Made by a program: the position numbers and the translations under genes
NCBI RefSeq assembly: GCF_014873875.1
Contig: NZ_JADBEM010000001.1
Location: 9,672,001 to 9,736,000 of the forward strand
Length of the DNA stretch: 64,000 nucleotides
Source: Actinopolymorpha pittospori
Lineage (GTDB): Bacteria > Actinomycetota > Actinomycetes > Propionibacteriales > Actinopolymorphaceae
Reading direction: 5' to 3'
In this document: one piece after another, positions 1 through 8,599 of the stretch
How the letters are laid out: every line of letters begins with the position of its first letter
Numbering within the stretch: the first letter of the stretch is position 1
The notes under the pieces: model-generated
Databases searched by the model: none
What the model saw: the letters and a program-made list of their open reading frames with translations, nothing else
What the model was told of the DNA's origin: nothing

Positions 1-653
1 AACTGGCCGCCGACTCGGCGCGGGTCGCCGCCGCGGGCGCTACCGAAGTGCACGTACACCCCCGAAACGCCGACGGGAACGAGTCCCTCGCACCGGGTGA
101 CGTCGCCGCCGCGCTCACCGCGATCCGGGCCGCCGCGCCCGGCCTGGACGTCAGCGTCACGACCGGCGCCTGGATCGAACCCGACCCGCAGCGCCGGTCG
201 GCCCTGATCGCCGAGTGGAACGTCCTTCCCACCTCGGCATCGGTGAACGCCCACGAGGACGGCGCGGTCGAGGTGGCACGGATCCTGCGGGCCCGCGGTG
301 TGGACGTCGAGGTCGGACTCTTCACGGTCACCACCGCCGAATGGTTCGTCCGGGGTCCGCTTCGCGGGCTCGCCAACCGGATCCTCGTCGAACCCGTCGA
401 CCGGCCGAGCATCCTCGCCGTCCACGACGCCAGCAGCATGCTGCGGATCCTGCGTGAGCACGAGATCGACCTGCCGGTCCTCGTCCACAGCGACGGAGCG
501 GCCACCTGGCCCGTCCTGTTGCGGGCGCGCAAGCTGGGCGTGCCGGTGCGGATCGGGTTCGAGGACACCTTCACGCTGCCGAACGGCGAGGTGGCCGAGG
601 ACAACAGCGCGCTGGTCCGGGCGGCCCTGGGCGAACAGACTCCGTCGGCCTGA
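1..653 (+). CDS. Beta-keto acid cleavage enzyme (BKACE, DUF849), 5'-truncated by window edge
   Basis: The reading frame is already open at base 3 and ends with TGA at 651-653, so the true start lies left of the window; the GTG at 48 is an internal Val. The product belongs to the BKACE/3-keto-5-aminohexanoate cleavage family, TIM-barrel Zn enzymes that condense a beta-keto acid with acetyl-CoA. The first metal motif (VHVHPR, near base 48) and the late RIGFED segment, which carries the family's metal-binding Glu, are both visible. About 30 N-terminal residues appear to be missing compared with the family. The exact substrate cannot be read from the sequence. Confidence 0.85.
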   Translation, partial: LAADSARVAAAGATEVHVHPRNADGNESLAPGDVAAALTAIRAAAPGLDVSVTTGAWIEPDPQRRSALIAEWNVLPTSASVNAHEDGAVEVARILRARGVDVEVGLFTVTTAEWFVRGPLRGLANRILVEPVDRPSILAVHDASSMLRILREHEIDLPVLVHSDGAATWPVLLRARKLGVPVRIGFEDTFTLPNGEVAEDNSALVRAALGEQTPSA

Positions 654-704
654 ACGAGCGGCGGGTACGAGCGAGCGGCTGGGCCACCCGCTCGTACCCG
701 CTCC

Positions 705-1295
705 CTACGGCGCCTGCCAGCCCGGGTCGCGGCCGGACAGCCCGAGCGCCTGGTCGAGCCGAGAGGCGGTCGAGGGCACCTCCACCGGGTCGCCGAACAG
801 CTTCATCTCCCGGGCCTGCCCGTCCCACCGGGTCACCCCGGCGTAGGCCGCCTCGGCCACCTCGTCCGTCACGTTCAACCGCTGCCCGGTGGCCTGGGCG
901 AGGTCCCAGCCGTGCAGGACGAGCTCGCCGAAGAGCAACTCGGCGATGACCTCGGCCGGCATCTGCGGCTCGTGCCCGCCCATGGTGGTCATCCCCTCGC
1001 CCGCGCCGGGCTCTCCCCACGCGGCGACCGCGCGGTCGAGTTGGGCGGCGTAGTCGTGCGCCCAGTCTCCGCCGGTGAAGTCCCGGTCGGGGTCGAGCAC
1101 GGTGGGATCTGTCAAGGGTGCCTTGCGGGCGGAGTGCTCCGAGACGTACCCGGTCCACACCACCAGGTGGTTGACCAGGGCACGAACGTCGTAGTCCGTG
1201 CAGGGCGTCGGCAACTCCAGCTGCTCGGGGCGGACCCCGCGGGCGACGTCGGCGGCCGACTTGGCGGCGCTCGCCATCAGCGGATGGAGCTTCAT
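705..1295 (-). CDS. Mycothiol-dependent maleylpyruvate-isomerase-family protein (DinB fold)
   Basis: 196 aa starting MKLHPLMASAAKSAADVARG. The N-terminal helical bundle with the LPTPCTDYDVRALVNHLV motif and the later ELVLHGWDLAQATG motif (metal-binding His) are typical of the TIGR03086/MDMPI group, which uses mycothiol as a thiol cofactor in actinobacteria. The ATG at 1295 is preceded by GAGGAG at a good distance, so a longer open frame extending upstream was not used. It is divergent from the AraC-type regulator at 1528. Reaction and substrate are unknown; the family covers isomerases, S-transferases and uncharacterised members. Confidence 0.8.
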   Translation of the reverse strand: MKLHPLMASAAKSAADVARGVRPEQLELPTPCTDYDVRALVNHLVVWTGYVSEHSARKAPLTDPTVLDPDRDFTGGDWAHDYAAQLDRAVAAWGEPGAGEGMTTMGGHEPQMPAEVIAELLFGELVLHGWDLAQATGQRLNVTDEVAEAAYAGVTRWDGQAREMKLFGDPVEVPSTASRLDQALGLSGRDPGWQAP

Positions 1296-1515
1296 GTGCG
1301 GTCTCCTCGGGTCGGACGGAGTGCGCGGTGCGCGCGAACCTGACCAGTCAAGCCCGGGACCGGCACCTGGTCTTGAAGAAACGCGACAACCAACCAATCG
1401 GGCAGACAGCCAGCCGGACGGCCGACTCGCCCACCGGCCAAGGCCGGCGTCCACCGGGAGGGTCCGCCTCCACCGAGGACCGTCCGCGTTCTCGGGGGAT
1501 GTCCGTGCCGGCCAC

Positions 1516-1521
1516 TAACCT
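1516..1521 (+). promoter_or_regulatory. -10 box TAACCT, leaderless start
   Basis: TAACCT ends 6 nt before the GTG at 1528 and no Shine-Dalgarno sequence is present, so transcription probably begins at or next to the start codon. Confidence 0.45.
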
Positions 1522-1527
1522 GCAGGC

Positions 1528-2456
1528 GTGGAGGGGCTGGTACCGCTGCGCGCTCCGGTGGACACCCGGGGCATCCTGCACGCCCGGGAGGGGCTGCGCA
1601 GGTTCGAGCTACGCCGGCACGCGCCCTCGGCCGCGCTGGCCCCGCTCGTCTCCCACTTCTGGGTCGTCGCGTGGGATCTGCGCGGCCAGGCCCCACACAC
1701 CCAGGTGGTGCTGCCGCACCCCTGCGTCAACGTGACCTTCCTGCCCGGCCGATGTCAGGTCACGGGATCCCGCGCGCACCGCATCGGGAGTCGCTGCACG
1801 GCGCCGGGCGGGTGCTCGGGGTGATGTTCCGGCCCGGCGGGTTCCGCCCGCTGCTCGGGCGGTCCCTCACGATCCTCACCGACCGGGTGGTGCCGGTGGC
1901 GGAGATCTTCGGGCCGGCCGGTAACGCCGTGTCCGAGGCGGTCCTGGCGGCGTCCGACGACGCCGGGATGGTCGCGGCGTTCGAGCACTTCCTCCGTCCC
2001 CGGATCGACGCCCTGGCGGGCGAGGGCGGGTCACGGCTCGCGACCGTCGACCAGGTGGCGGGGATCGTGGAGCGGGTGGCGGCCGACCCGACGGTCCTGC
2101 GGGTGGACGACCTCGCCGACCAGCTGGGGATCGGCGTCCGCAGCCTGCAGCGCCTGTGCACCGAACACATCGGCGTCGGCCCCAAGTGGATCATCCGCCG
2201 CTACCGGCTGCACGAGGCGACCGCCCGGATGGCGGAAGCGGGCAGTGCGGGGTGCGACTGGGCCCGCCTCGCCGTCGAACTCGGCTACAGCGACCAGGCC
2301 CACTTCGTCCGGGACTTCACCGCCACCATCGGCGTCTCTCCCGCCCGCTACGCGCGCGAGACCGCCTCGACGACCGCACGAGCCACCAAGCCGACGGCGA
2401 CCTCCACACGAGGTCACGGGCGACGGGCCGTGATCGGCCGACGAGGGCGAGGCTGA
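1528..2456 (+). pseudogene. AraC-family transcriptional regulator, disrupted by a 1-nt frameshift
   Basis: The N-terminal ligand domain (about 1528-1765, ...SHFWVVAWDLRG..VVLPHPCVNVTFLPG) is read in one frame. The rest (about 1765-2456, GRVLGVMFRPGGFRPLLG, then a C-terminal double HTH with GIGVRSLQRLC and ELGYSDQAHFVRDF) continues in the next frame. Joining the frames at the GGG run near 1767-1769 gives one coherent regulator of about 310 aa; one extra base there would restore it. Either the gene is inactivated or the assembly lost one G. Without the shift, the N-terminal frame stops at 1824. The C-terminal 35 residues are Thr/Arg-rich and unstructured. Confidence 0.75.
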
Positions 2457-2523
2457 CGAGGCACGCTGGGCGGCGAGCCTCAGGAGGCCGCCCGGCGCAC
2501 CTCCGACCGCGCCCGTGATACTA

Positions 2524-2533
2524 ATACCGGTAT
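2524..2533. promoter_or_regulatory. Palindrome ATACCGGTAT upstream of map
   Basis: A perfect 10-bp palindrome lies in an unusually A+T-rich patch (about 2517-2540) between the AraC gene and the methionine aminopeptidase. It may be an operator or part of the promoter; no partner regulator can be assigned. Confidence 0.3.
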
Positions 2534-2620
2534 AACTATCGGGCTGCCGCATCTGAGCCCCCGTCAGCACAGGAGCCGTGGATGTGGAGACGCCTTCCCT
2601 GGCCCCGGAGGAGCACCCGC

Positions 2621-3388
2621 ATGGTGGAGTTCAAGACCGCGAGCGAGATCGCCGCGATGCGTGAGGCGGGCAGGGTCGTCGCCCACGCGCTCGAAGCGTG
2701 CGCGAAGGAGGCGCGGCCCGGCACGTCCCTGCTGGAGCTGGACGAGATGGCCCGCGCGGTCCTGGCCGCCGACGGTGCGCGTTCGTCGTTCCTGCACTAT
2801 CGCCCGCACTTCGCGCCGACGGCCTATCCCGCCGTCCTGTGCACCTCGGTCAACGAGGTCATCGTGCACGGGATCCCCGACGACTACCGGCTGCGTGACG
2901 GCGACCTGCTGAGCATCGACTTCGGGGCGGAGCTCGGCGGCTTCCACGGCGACGCCGCGAGAAGCCTGGTCGTCGGGCAGGCCGACCCCGCCGACGAGCA
3001 GTTGATCGCGACCGCGTGGGCTGCCCTCGAGGCGGGCATCGCCGCGGCCCAACCAGGTGGCCGCCTCGGCGACATCTCCCACGCCATCGGCCAGATCGGC
3101 CGCGGCGCGGGCTACGGCATCCCGGACGGCTTCGGTGGTCACGGGATCGGGCGCAAGATGCACGAGGACCCCTCGGTCCCCAACGACGGAAGGCCCCACC
3201 GTGGCTTTCCGCTGCGTCCCGGCCTGGTGATCGCGATCGAGCCGATGTTCATGGCCGGCGGAGACGACGCCTACCACCTCGCCCGCGACGGCTGGGCCCT
3301 TCGCACCAGCGACGGCAGCCGCGCCGCGCACGTCGAGCACAGCGTCGCCATCACCGAGGACGGACCCGTCATCCTCACGCTGCCGTAG
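2621..3388 (+). CDS. map: Type I methionine aminopeptidase
   Basis: 255 aa, starting at the ATG at 2621 because GGAGGAG sits 7 nt upstream; an in-frame GTG at 2582 lacks such a site. It removes the N-terminal Met from nascent proteins using two divalent metals. The metal ligands of the pita-bread fold are present: LSIDFGAELGGFHGDAAR (two Asp), GGHGIGRKMHEDP (His), AIEPMF (Glu) and VEHSVAI (Glu). Length matches single-domain type Ia enzymes without the N-terminal zinc-finger extension. Actinomycetes often carry several map copies; this isolated one, not next to adk/secY, is probably the accessory paralogue. Confidence 0.9.
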   Translation: MVEFKTASEIAAMREAGRVVAHALEACAKEARPGTSLLELDEMARAVLAADGARSSFLHYRPHFAPTAYPAVLCTSVNEVIVHGIPDDYRLRDGDLLSIDFGAELGGFHGDAARSLVVGQADPADEQLIATAWAALEAGIAAAQPGGRLGDISHAIGQIGRGAGYGIPDGFGGHGIGRKMHEDPSVPNDGRPHRGFPLRPGLVIAIEPMFMAGGDDAYHLARDGWALRTSDGSRAAHVEHSVAITEDGPVILTLP

Positions 3389-3399
3389 CCGCGGACCGG

Positions 3400-5046
3400 T
3401 CAGCCGACGCTGACCTCGACCATGTGCAGGCCCGTCGACCCGTCGGGTGCGGGTGGTGCGAGCGCGGCGGTCTGCACCTCACCGGCCGTGTCGAACGCCC
3501 GTACCCGCACCTGGTGGTCGCCGGGCTTCGCGTCCCACGTCCACCGCCACTGCCGCCAGGAGTCCTTGGTGGGTTCGCCGGCGAGGTGGGCGACGTTCCA
3601 GTCACCGTCGTCGACCTGCACCTCCACCCGGGAGATCCCTCGGTGCTGCGCCCAGGCGACCCCGGCGACGACCACCTGGCCAGCCGACACGGCGGCACCC
3701 GAGCTGGGTACGTCGATGCGCGACGCGGTCTTGATGGGTCCCTGCTCCGACCACCCCCGCGTCGACCAGTACGCCTTGAACCGGTCGAACCGGGTGACCT
3801 CGATGTCGACGACCCACTTGGTCGCGGACACGTATCCATACAGGCCGGGCACCACCATCCGGACCGGGAACCCGTGCTCGAACGGCAACGGCTCGCCGTT
3901 CATCCCGAACGCCAACAACGCGGAGCGGCCGTCGGTGAGGGCGGACAGCGGCGTCCCGCAGGTCCAGCCGTCCTGCGAGGTGGACCTCACCGCGTCGGCG
4001 GCGGGATGGACCCCGACCTCGGCCAGGAGGTCGGCGATCGGCACGCCGGTCCACAGGGCGTTTCCGACGAGGTCGCCGCCCACCTCGTTGCTCACACAGG
4101 TCAGGGTCACCCACCGATGCACGATCCGGCGCTTCTGCAACTGCGCGACCGTGATGTCCAGGGGCCGGTCGACCATGCCGTGGATCCGCAGCCGCCACGT
4201 CGTCGGGTCGACCACCGGGACGGTCAGGGCCGTGTCGATGCGGTAGAAGACGTCGCTCGGGGTCCGCCACGGCGACAGGTCGTCGACGCCGAGGTCGGCC
4301 CCCGCGGGTACCGCCGTGGTCGGCGGGCGCGGGACGGGGAAGGTGGCGCGCGCGTCCTGCGCGGCCTGCTGTCGGGCGAGCAGCGTCCGGCCACCGCCGG
4401 CCGCGACGAGGGAGCCGACGACGACCACCCCGCCCCGCCACATCAGCTCACGGCGGGCCATCGGCGCGCGGGGTGCCGGGGGCGACGTGGGAGTCCGGGT
4501 GGGAGCCGTCGTCGACATGGTGGTCGGACGTGTCCCGAGCTGGCCACCCGGCGAGGTCGCCGCGCGGACCGTCGGCCGCCGGGCGGCGCTGTCCGCGACA
4601 AGCTGGGCGCGCTCGGTGACGGCCAGCAGCCAGGTCAGCACCCCCATGCCGACCGCCGCCGCGACGAGCGAGGGAAAGATCGTGCCCAGTCCCGAGTCGG
4701 GCCGAGTACCCGCCGCGATCGCCCCGAGCAGGCCCAGCCCGGCCAGGATCGCGAGGCCGACGCCCCGCCGTCGGGCGGCCAGCACGCCGGCGGCCGCCGC
4801 GATCGCGGCGACGACGACGACGATGCCGCTGATCAGGACCGGTTTGTCGGCGGTGCCGAGCGTGCGGATGCCGAACTCCCGGACGGGGACCGGGATGACA
4901 TCGATGAACGCCGCACCGACGGCGACGACGGGAGAGGAGGGGGGACCGCCAACGACCCCCGCGACGAGTTCGGCGCCCGCGAGACCGGCGCCGGCCGCCA
5001 GGACGCCCCACAGGGCTGCCCACGGTCGAGAGATCGACGTAGCCAC
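3400..5046 (-). CDS. Membrane-anchored molybdopterin-dependent oxidoreductase (sulfite-oxidase family)
   Basis: 548 aa. Four hydrophobic segments (about residues 10-33, 70-90, 95-112 and 122-143) are followed by a linker with MARRELMWRGGVVVVGSL (about 196-213), then an exported-type Moco domain. The molybdenum ligand is the Cys in TLTCVSNEVGG (residue 317). The C-terminal 110 residues form the Mo-co dimerisation, Ig-like domain (GVAWAQHRGISRVEVQVDDG...). Such YedY/SorA-like proteins reduce or oxidise S- or N-oxides at the outer membrane face; the true substrate is unknown. The GTG start at 5046 is chosen by frame; its ribosome site is weak. Convergent with map, 11 nt apart. Confidence 0.8.
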   Translation of the reverse strand: MATSISRPWAALWGVLAAGAGLAGAELVAGVVGGPPSSPVVAVGAAFIDVIPVPVREFGIRTLGTADKPVLISGIVVVVAAIAAAAGVLAARRRGVGLAILAGLGLLGAIAAGTRPDSGLGTIFPSLVAAAVGMGVLTWLLAVTERAQLVADSAARRPTVRAATSPGGQLGTRPTTMSTTAPTRTPTSPPAPRAPMARRELMWRGGVVVVGSLVAAGGGRTLLARQQAAQDARATFPVPRPPTTAVPAGADLGVDDLSPWRTPSDVFYRIDTALTVPVVDPTTWRLRIHGMVDRPLDITVAQLQKRRIVHRWVTLTCVSNEVGGDLVGNALWTGVPIADLLAEVGVHPAADAVRSTSQDGWTCGTPLSALTDGRSALLAFGMNGEPLPFEHGFPVRMVVPGLYGYVSATKWVVDIEVTRFDRFKAYWSTRGWSEQGPIKTASRIDVPSSGAAVSAGQVVVAGVAWAQHRGISRVEVQVDDGDWNVAHLAGEPTKDSWRQWRWTWDAKPGDHQVRVRAFDTAGEVQTAALAPPAPDGSTGLHMVEVSVG

Positions 5047-5157
5047 CCATGCATCTTCGCCCCGAAACCTGGAGATCGGTACATGCGGGCGGCAGGCGTC
5101 ACACTTTCGACATCGCTCGCGGGCTCGGCGAACGGCTGCGGCGCCCGGCTCGGGGGG

Positions 5158-5247
5158 TCACAACCGGCCGAGCGCGCCGACGACGACGATCACCAGCAGG
5201 AGTATGAGCACGCCGGGGATCACCAACCGCCGATAGCGAGGATGCAC
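5158..5247 (-). CDS. Small single-span membrane protein, 29 aa (putative)
   Basis: GTG at 5245-5247 opens a 29-residue frame: a basic start (MHPRYRRL) and then one continuous hydrophobic helix (VIPGVLILLLVIVVVGALG). A GGAG lies about 12 nt upstream, inside the end of the preceding thpR gene, so it would be translated from the same message. Its short length and lone helix resemble the tiny membrane proteins often found between actinobacterial genes. It could also be chance coding; comparison with relatives would decide. Confidence 0.4.
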   Translation of the reverse strand: MHPRYRRLVIPGVLILLLVIVVVGALGRL

Positions 5248-5256
5248 GCGAGGAGG

Positions 5257-5844
5257 TTACTCCGGGTCGCCGGGGCTTCCGCTGAGCGGCCAGGAGGCGA
5301 CGGTCTCGTAGCGGGAACGCCGCCCCTCGCCCTGGCCGAGGAACGACGCGACCAACTCGACGCGCTCGGCCACCCAGGACGGGCCGGCGTAGGTCGACAA
5401 CGACTCCACCGCGGCGGACACGTCGCTCGGCTCCCGCAACCGCGCGAGGGTCAGATGGGCCCGGAACCGGCCCTCCCGTACGTCCAGGCCCGCTCGCCTG
5501 GCCGCCGCGGCGACCGAACCGGCGAGCGCGCGCAGGGGCTTCAGGTCACCCTGGACACCGGCCCACAGGACCCGTGCCCTGCGCGCGGAGCCGAATCCAC
5601 CGCCACCTTCGACCCACAGCCGGAGCGGCGGGCAGCGCGTGGCGGCCCGGGCCAGCCGGCCTTCGAGATCGGTCCGGATCGCGTCTGGCACCTCGCCGAG
5701 GAAGGCGAGGGTGAGATGCCACTGGTCCGGCAGGCTCCAGCGGTAGCGCGCGTCGACGTCCGGGCGCTCTCGCACGCCGTCGACCGCCGCGCCCAGGTCG
5801 GCGAGCACGGCTGGTGGGGGTACGACCGCGACGAACAACCGCAT
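5257..5844 (-). CDS. thpR: RNA 2',3'-cyclic phosphodiesterase (2H phosphoesterase, ThpR/LigT)
   Basis: 195 aa with both catalytic H-x-T-x motifs of the 2H superfamily: HLTL in DQWHLTLAFLGEV (about residue 43) and HLTL in RFRAHLTLARLRE (about residue 130). The family hydrolyses 2',3'-cyclic phosphate RNA ends to 2'-phosphate and was first noted as a 2'-5' RNA ligase. ATG at 5844 overlaps the TGA of the decayed gene upstream by one base, so it was once translationally coupled to it. Full length for the family. Confidence 0.9.
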   Translation of the reverse strand: MRLFVAVVPPPAVLADLGAAVDGVRERPDVDARYRWSLPDQWHLTLAFLGEVPDAIRTDLEGRLARAATRCPPLRLWVEGGGGFGSARRARVLWAGVQGDLKPLRALAGSVAAAARRAGLDVREGRFRAHLTLARLREPSDVSAAVESLSTYAGPSWVAERVELVASFLGQGEGRRSRYETVASWPLSGSPGDPE

Positions 5845-6242
5845 CAGCCCACCGTGTGCCTTCTTGTGTCCTGCACCCGCTCGTCAGCGCCGCTACCGGG
5901 TGGCGAACGCGGCCCGGCGGCGCCGGGGGCGCCGTCGGCGGGCGGCTCCACCGACACCTTGTCACGGTCGAGCAGCACCCAGCACGCACGGTCACCCGTC
6001 ACCGACCGGCGAAGCGGCCCGCGGCTCCCGGCCGGACAGGTCAGGCGGCCGGAGGTCGGGAGGAGCGATCCTCCTGACGCACACCACCTCGCGCAGGCAG
6101 AGACCTGCACGAGGTGGCGTACGACGGCTCCTATCGGCCAGCCTGGGCGCGCCGGGCCCGGCGCGTCGAGGCCTTCTTCCGCGACGGCAGCGAGTCGTGC
6201 GGCGTCGGCTTCGAGGAATGGGAGGTATCGCTCGAAGTCCAT
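5844..6242 (-). pseudogene. Decayed mycothiol-dependent maleylpyruvate-isomerase-family gene
   Basis: The first 50 codons are a recognisable N-terminus (MDFERYLPFLEADAARLAAV...PGWPIGAVVRHL). The sequence then leaves the frame: the expected continuation EVVCVRRIAPPDLRPPDLSGREP is read in another frame at about 6000-6100. A C-terminal-like piece (WVLLDRDKVSVEPP, about 5940-5985) is again in the first frame. The middle of the roughly 250-residue family, including the second conserved His region, is missing. I infer an internal deletion plus frameshift. Its first 112 nt overlap the tail of the MFS gene upstream. Confidence 0.65.
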
Positions 6243-7930
6243 GCGGACACCCTGTCGTCGGACTCCGACGCCAGGTGCTCGACGGAGACCTCCGCCACGA
6301 TGTCCCCGTCCTTCGGCTGGTCCCCACCGGCTCCGGCGCCCTCCCTCTCGGCTCCGGTTCCGGTGGTCCTGGCCGCCCCGATGCCCTGGAGGTCCTCGAG
6401 AGCCTCGAGGTCCTCCAGGTCCTCCAGGTCCGGGTCGCCACGCTGGTCGAGGCGAGGGTTCGCACTCTCGGCCTCGACGGTTGCGGTCCGGCGTTCGCGC
6501 TCGAGTACCGAGACGGTCTCGCGGCCCGGTGCTCCCACTCCCGCCGGCACGGCGACGGCCGCCGCGGAGTTGGCGGCCGGACGTGCCACCGACACGGCCT
6601 CGATCTCGCCGGCGCCTTCGGGCCCCGCCGCGTCGAGCGGCAGCGACACGACGGCGGGCATCGGGACGAACGGCTTGCGGGTGTCACGCACGTGCAGGTG
6701 CGGGCGCGGGCGCCATCGCACCTTCAGTACCAGCCCGTGCCGGCGGCTGTAGACGAAGCCGGCGACCAACGCGCCGAGCAGGCTCATCAGACCACCGCCG
6801 ATCAGCGTCCAGCGGGCGCCGAAGGTCTGACCGACCCAGCCCATGATGGGTGAGCCGAACGGCGTGCTGCCGATGAACACCATGCTGTAGAGCGCGATCA
6901 CCCGACCACGCATCTCCGGCGAGACCGAGATCTGCATCATCGCGTTGGCGGAGGTGATCATCGTGAGCTGCGCGAACCCGAGGAACGGCAGCAGCGCGGC
7001 GAAGGAGCCGTAGGTCGGCATCAGGCCGTTGACGGTCTCGAGGATGGCGAACACCACCGCCGCGACGAACACGACGCGCAGCCGCGGCCGGGCCGACCGT
7101 GCTGCCCGCAGGGCGCCGATCACCGCGCCTACGGCCACACACGAGCCGAGGATGCCGTACTCGCCGGCGCCCTTCCCGAAGACCTCGGTCGCCATCAGCG
7201 CACTGGTCATCTGGAAGTTCAGGCCGAAGCAGCCGACGAAGAAGACGATGCACAGCACGGCCATCAGGTCGCTTCTGCCACGCACGTAGCGGACGCCCTC
7301 CAGCAGCATGCCGGGCTTACGCGGTGGAGTGTCCGGCGTGTGGAGTTCCGAGGAACGCATCCGGGACAGCGCCACGATCGTCGAGATGTAGGTCACGGCG
7401 TTGATGAGGATCACCCAGCCGGTGCCGACCAGGACGATGAGCAGGCCGGCGACGGCGGGGCCGATCACCCGCGCGCCGTTGAACGACGCGGAGTTGAGGC
7501 CGACCGCGTTGGGCAGGTCCTCCTTGCCCACCATCTCGACCACGAACGACTGGCGCGCCGGGTTGTCGATGGCGCTCGCGACCCCGAAGAGGAACGCGAG
7601 GAGATAGACGTGCCACACCTGCACGACCCCGGTGAGGTTCAGCACGGCGAGCGCGCCGGCGGTGAGCCCCATGGCGGTCTGGGTGCACTGCAGGACCTTG
7701 CGCTTGTCGAACCGGTCGGCGATCAGCCCACCGAACGGCGCGACGAGCAGGAACGGCAGGAACTGCAGCCCGGTCGTGATGCCGAGCGCCGTCCCGCTGT
7801 TGTGGGTGAGTCCGAGGACGAGCCAGTCCTGGGCGACGCGCTGCAGCCAGGTTCCGATGTTGGAGACTGCCGAGCCTGCTGCGTAGAGACGATAATTGCG
7901 GTTCCGTAGTGATCGGAACGTACCTCTCAC
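6131..7930 (-). CDS. MFS transporter (DHA3/EntS-type) with long acidic C-terminal tail
   Basis: 599 aa. Residues 1-415 are a 12-helix MFS permease of the MFS_3 group (start MRGTFRSLRNRNYRLYAAG; loop motif GGLIADRFDKRK). Such proteins export drugs or siderophores. Residues 416-599 are a disordered tail with a Leu-Glu-Asp repeat (LEDLEDLEALEDL, 9-nt repeats at 6404-6430) and a basic end. The last 37 codons run across the start of the decayed gene at 6242 in a different frame, so the native stop may have been lost. GTG start overlaps the TGA of the MarR gene (7927-7930), which indicates translational coupling and probable MarR control. Confidence 0.85.
   Translation of the reverse strand: MRGTFRSLRNRNYRLYAAGSAVSNIGTWLQRVAQDWLVLGLTHNSGTALGITTGLQFLPFLLVAPFGGLIADRFDKRKVLQCTQTAMGLTAGALAVLNLTGVVQVWHVYLLAFLFGVASAIDNPARQSFVVEMVGKEDLPNAVGLNSASFNGARVIGPAVAGLLIVLVGTGWVILINAVTYISTIVALSRMRSSELHTPDTPPRKPGMLLEGVRYVRGRSDLMAVLCIVFFVGCFGLNFQMTSALMATEVFGKGAGEYGILGSCVAVGAVIGALRAARSARPRLRVVFVAAVVFAILETVNGLMPTYGSFAALLPFLGFAQLTMITSANAMMQISVSPEMRGRVIALYSMVFIGSTPFGSPIMGWVGQTFGARWTLIGGGLMSLLGALVAGFVYSRRHGLVLKVRWRPRPHLHVRDTRKPFVPMPAVVSLPLDAAGPEGAGEIEAVSVARPAANSAAAVAVPAGVGAPGRETVSVLERERRTATVEAESANPRLDQRGDPDLEDLEDLEALEDLQGIGAARTTGTGAEREGAGAGGDQPKDGDIVAEVSVEHLASESDDRVSAWTSSDTSHSSKPTPHDSLPSRKKASTRRARRAQAGR
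6404..6430. repeat. 9-nt tandem repeat in MFS tail
   Basis: Three successive 9-nt units (ctcgaggtc, then ctccaggtc twice) encode the Leu-Glu-Asp repeats of the MFS tail and preserve the frame. Confidence 0.7.
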
Positions 7931-8373
7931 GCTGCGGCCAGCCTTTCCAGGATCGGCGCCGCCTGGCGCAGGATCTCTTTCTCCTCGGGGGACAGTTCAT
8001 GGAACCGACGCGCAAGCCAGGCGTCGCGGCGCTTGCGGTCGGCGGCGAGAATGCGGCGTCCTTCGTCAGCGAGTCGAACGACCACCTGGCGTCCGTCGGT
8101 CGGGTGCGGTTCGCGCACCGCGAGACCGAGGGCCTCGAGTGAGCTCACGGTGCGGGTGGTCGACGGTGGCCGCACCTTCTCCAGGGCGGCGATCTCTCCG
8201 ATCGTCAACGCGCCGTGGCGGTTGACGGTCGCCATCACACCCAGCTGGTTTGCCGTGAGCTGGTGGTCGTCGGCGCGTTGGTTGCGCAACCGACGGGACA
8301 GCCGCATCACCGAGATTCGAAGCACACTCGCGAGGCCCGCGTCAGATTTCACGGGCATAGTTGATGACGGCAT
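7927..8373 (-). CDS. MarR-family transcriptional regulator
   Basis: 148 aa winged-helix regulator. The recognition helix region LTIGEIAALEKVRPPSTTRTVSSLEALGL and the wing REPHPTDGRQVVVRL are typical of MarR. The ATG at 8373 is used because a later Met (8358) has no ribosome site. It is the first gene of a two-gene operon with the MFS exporter and has a candidate operator touching its start codon. Probably a local repressor of the pump that responds to a small hydrophobic ligand. Confidence 0.88.
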   Translation of the reverse strand: MPSSTMPVKSDAGLASVLRISVMRLSRRLRNQRADDHQLTANQLGVMATVNRHGALTIGEIAALEKVRPPSTTRTVSSLEALGLAVREPHPTDGRQVVVRLADEGRRILAADRKRRDAWLARRFHELSPEEKEILRQAAPILERLAAA

Positions 8374-8388
8374 GGTAGTTAGCCTACC
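8374..8388. promoter_or_regulatory. Candidate MarR operator GGTAG-N5-CTACC
   Basis: A perfect inverted repeat with 5-bp arms lies immediately upstream of the marR start codon. Binding there would block its own transcription or translation, the usual MarR autoregulation. Confidence 0.5.
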
Positions 8389-8567
8389 TCATTACCCTTG
8401 CTAACGACCAACCGTCGGCGGAAACCCACCGTTCTCCGGCAGGACGGCAAGCGCTGTCCAGGTCATTTCCGCCAGGCGGGACGAGTGTGGACACGTGCCC
8501 ACATGTCGGTACGAGAGCCGGCACATACCGGTACAGGAAGGGTCACTGGTGGCCCGCACCCAGAGTG

Positions 8568-8587
8568 CCTGGCCACGACAGGCCAGG
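8568..8587 (-). terminator. Hairpin downstream of the SDR gene
   Basis: CCTGGCC and GGCCAGG form a perfect 7-bp stem with a 6-nt loop, 12 nt after the SDR stop. No U-run follows, as is common in high-G+C actinomycetes. Confidence 0.5.
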
Positions 8588-8599
8588 AGAGGCGGCCGC

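Noticed and set aside
6131..6242. Overlap of MFS and the following gene taken as normal operon coupling
   Set aside because: The overlap is 112 nt and the downstream gene is broken, so accidental read-through into a dead gene explains it better.
3016..6846. A 1276-codon open frame on the plus strand
   Set aside because: Arg/Pro/Gly-rich, without family resemblance, and antisense to the oxidoreductase, thpR and MFS genes. Long open antisense frames are expected at this G+C content.
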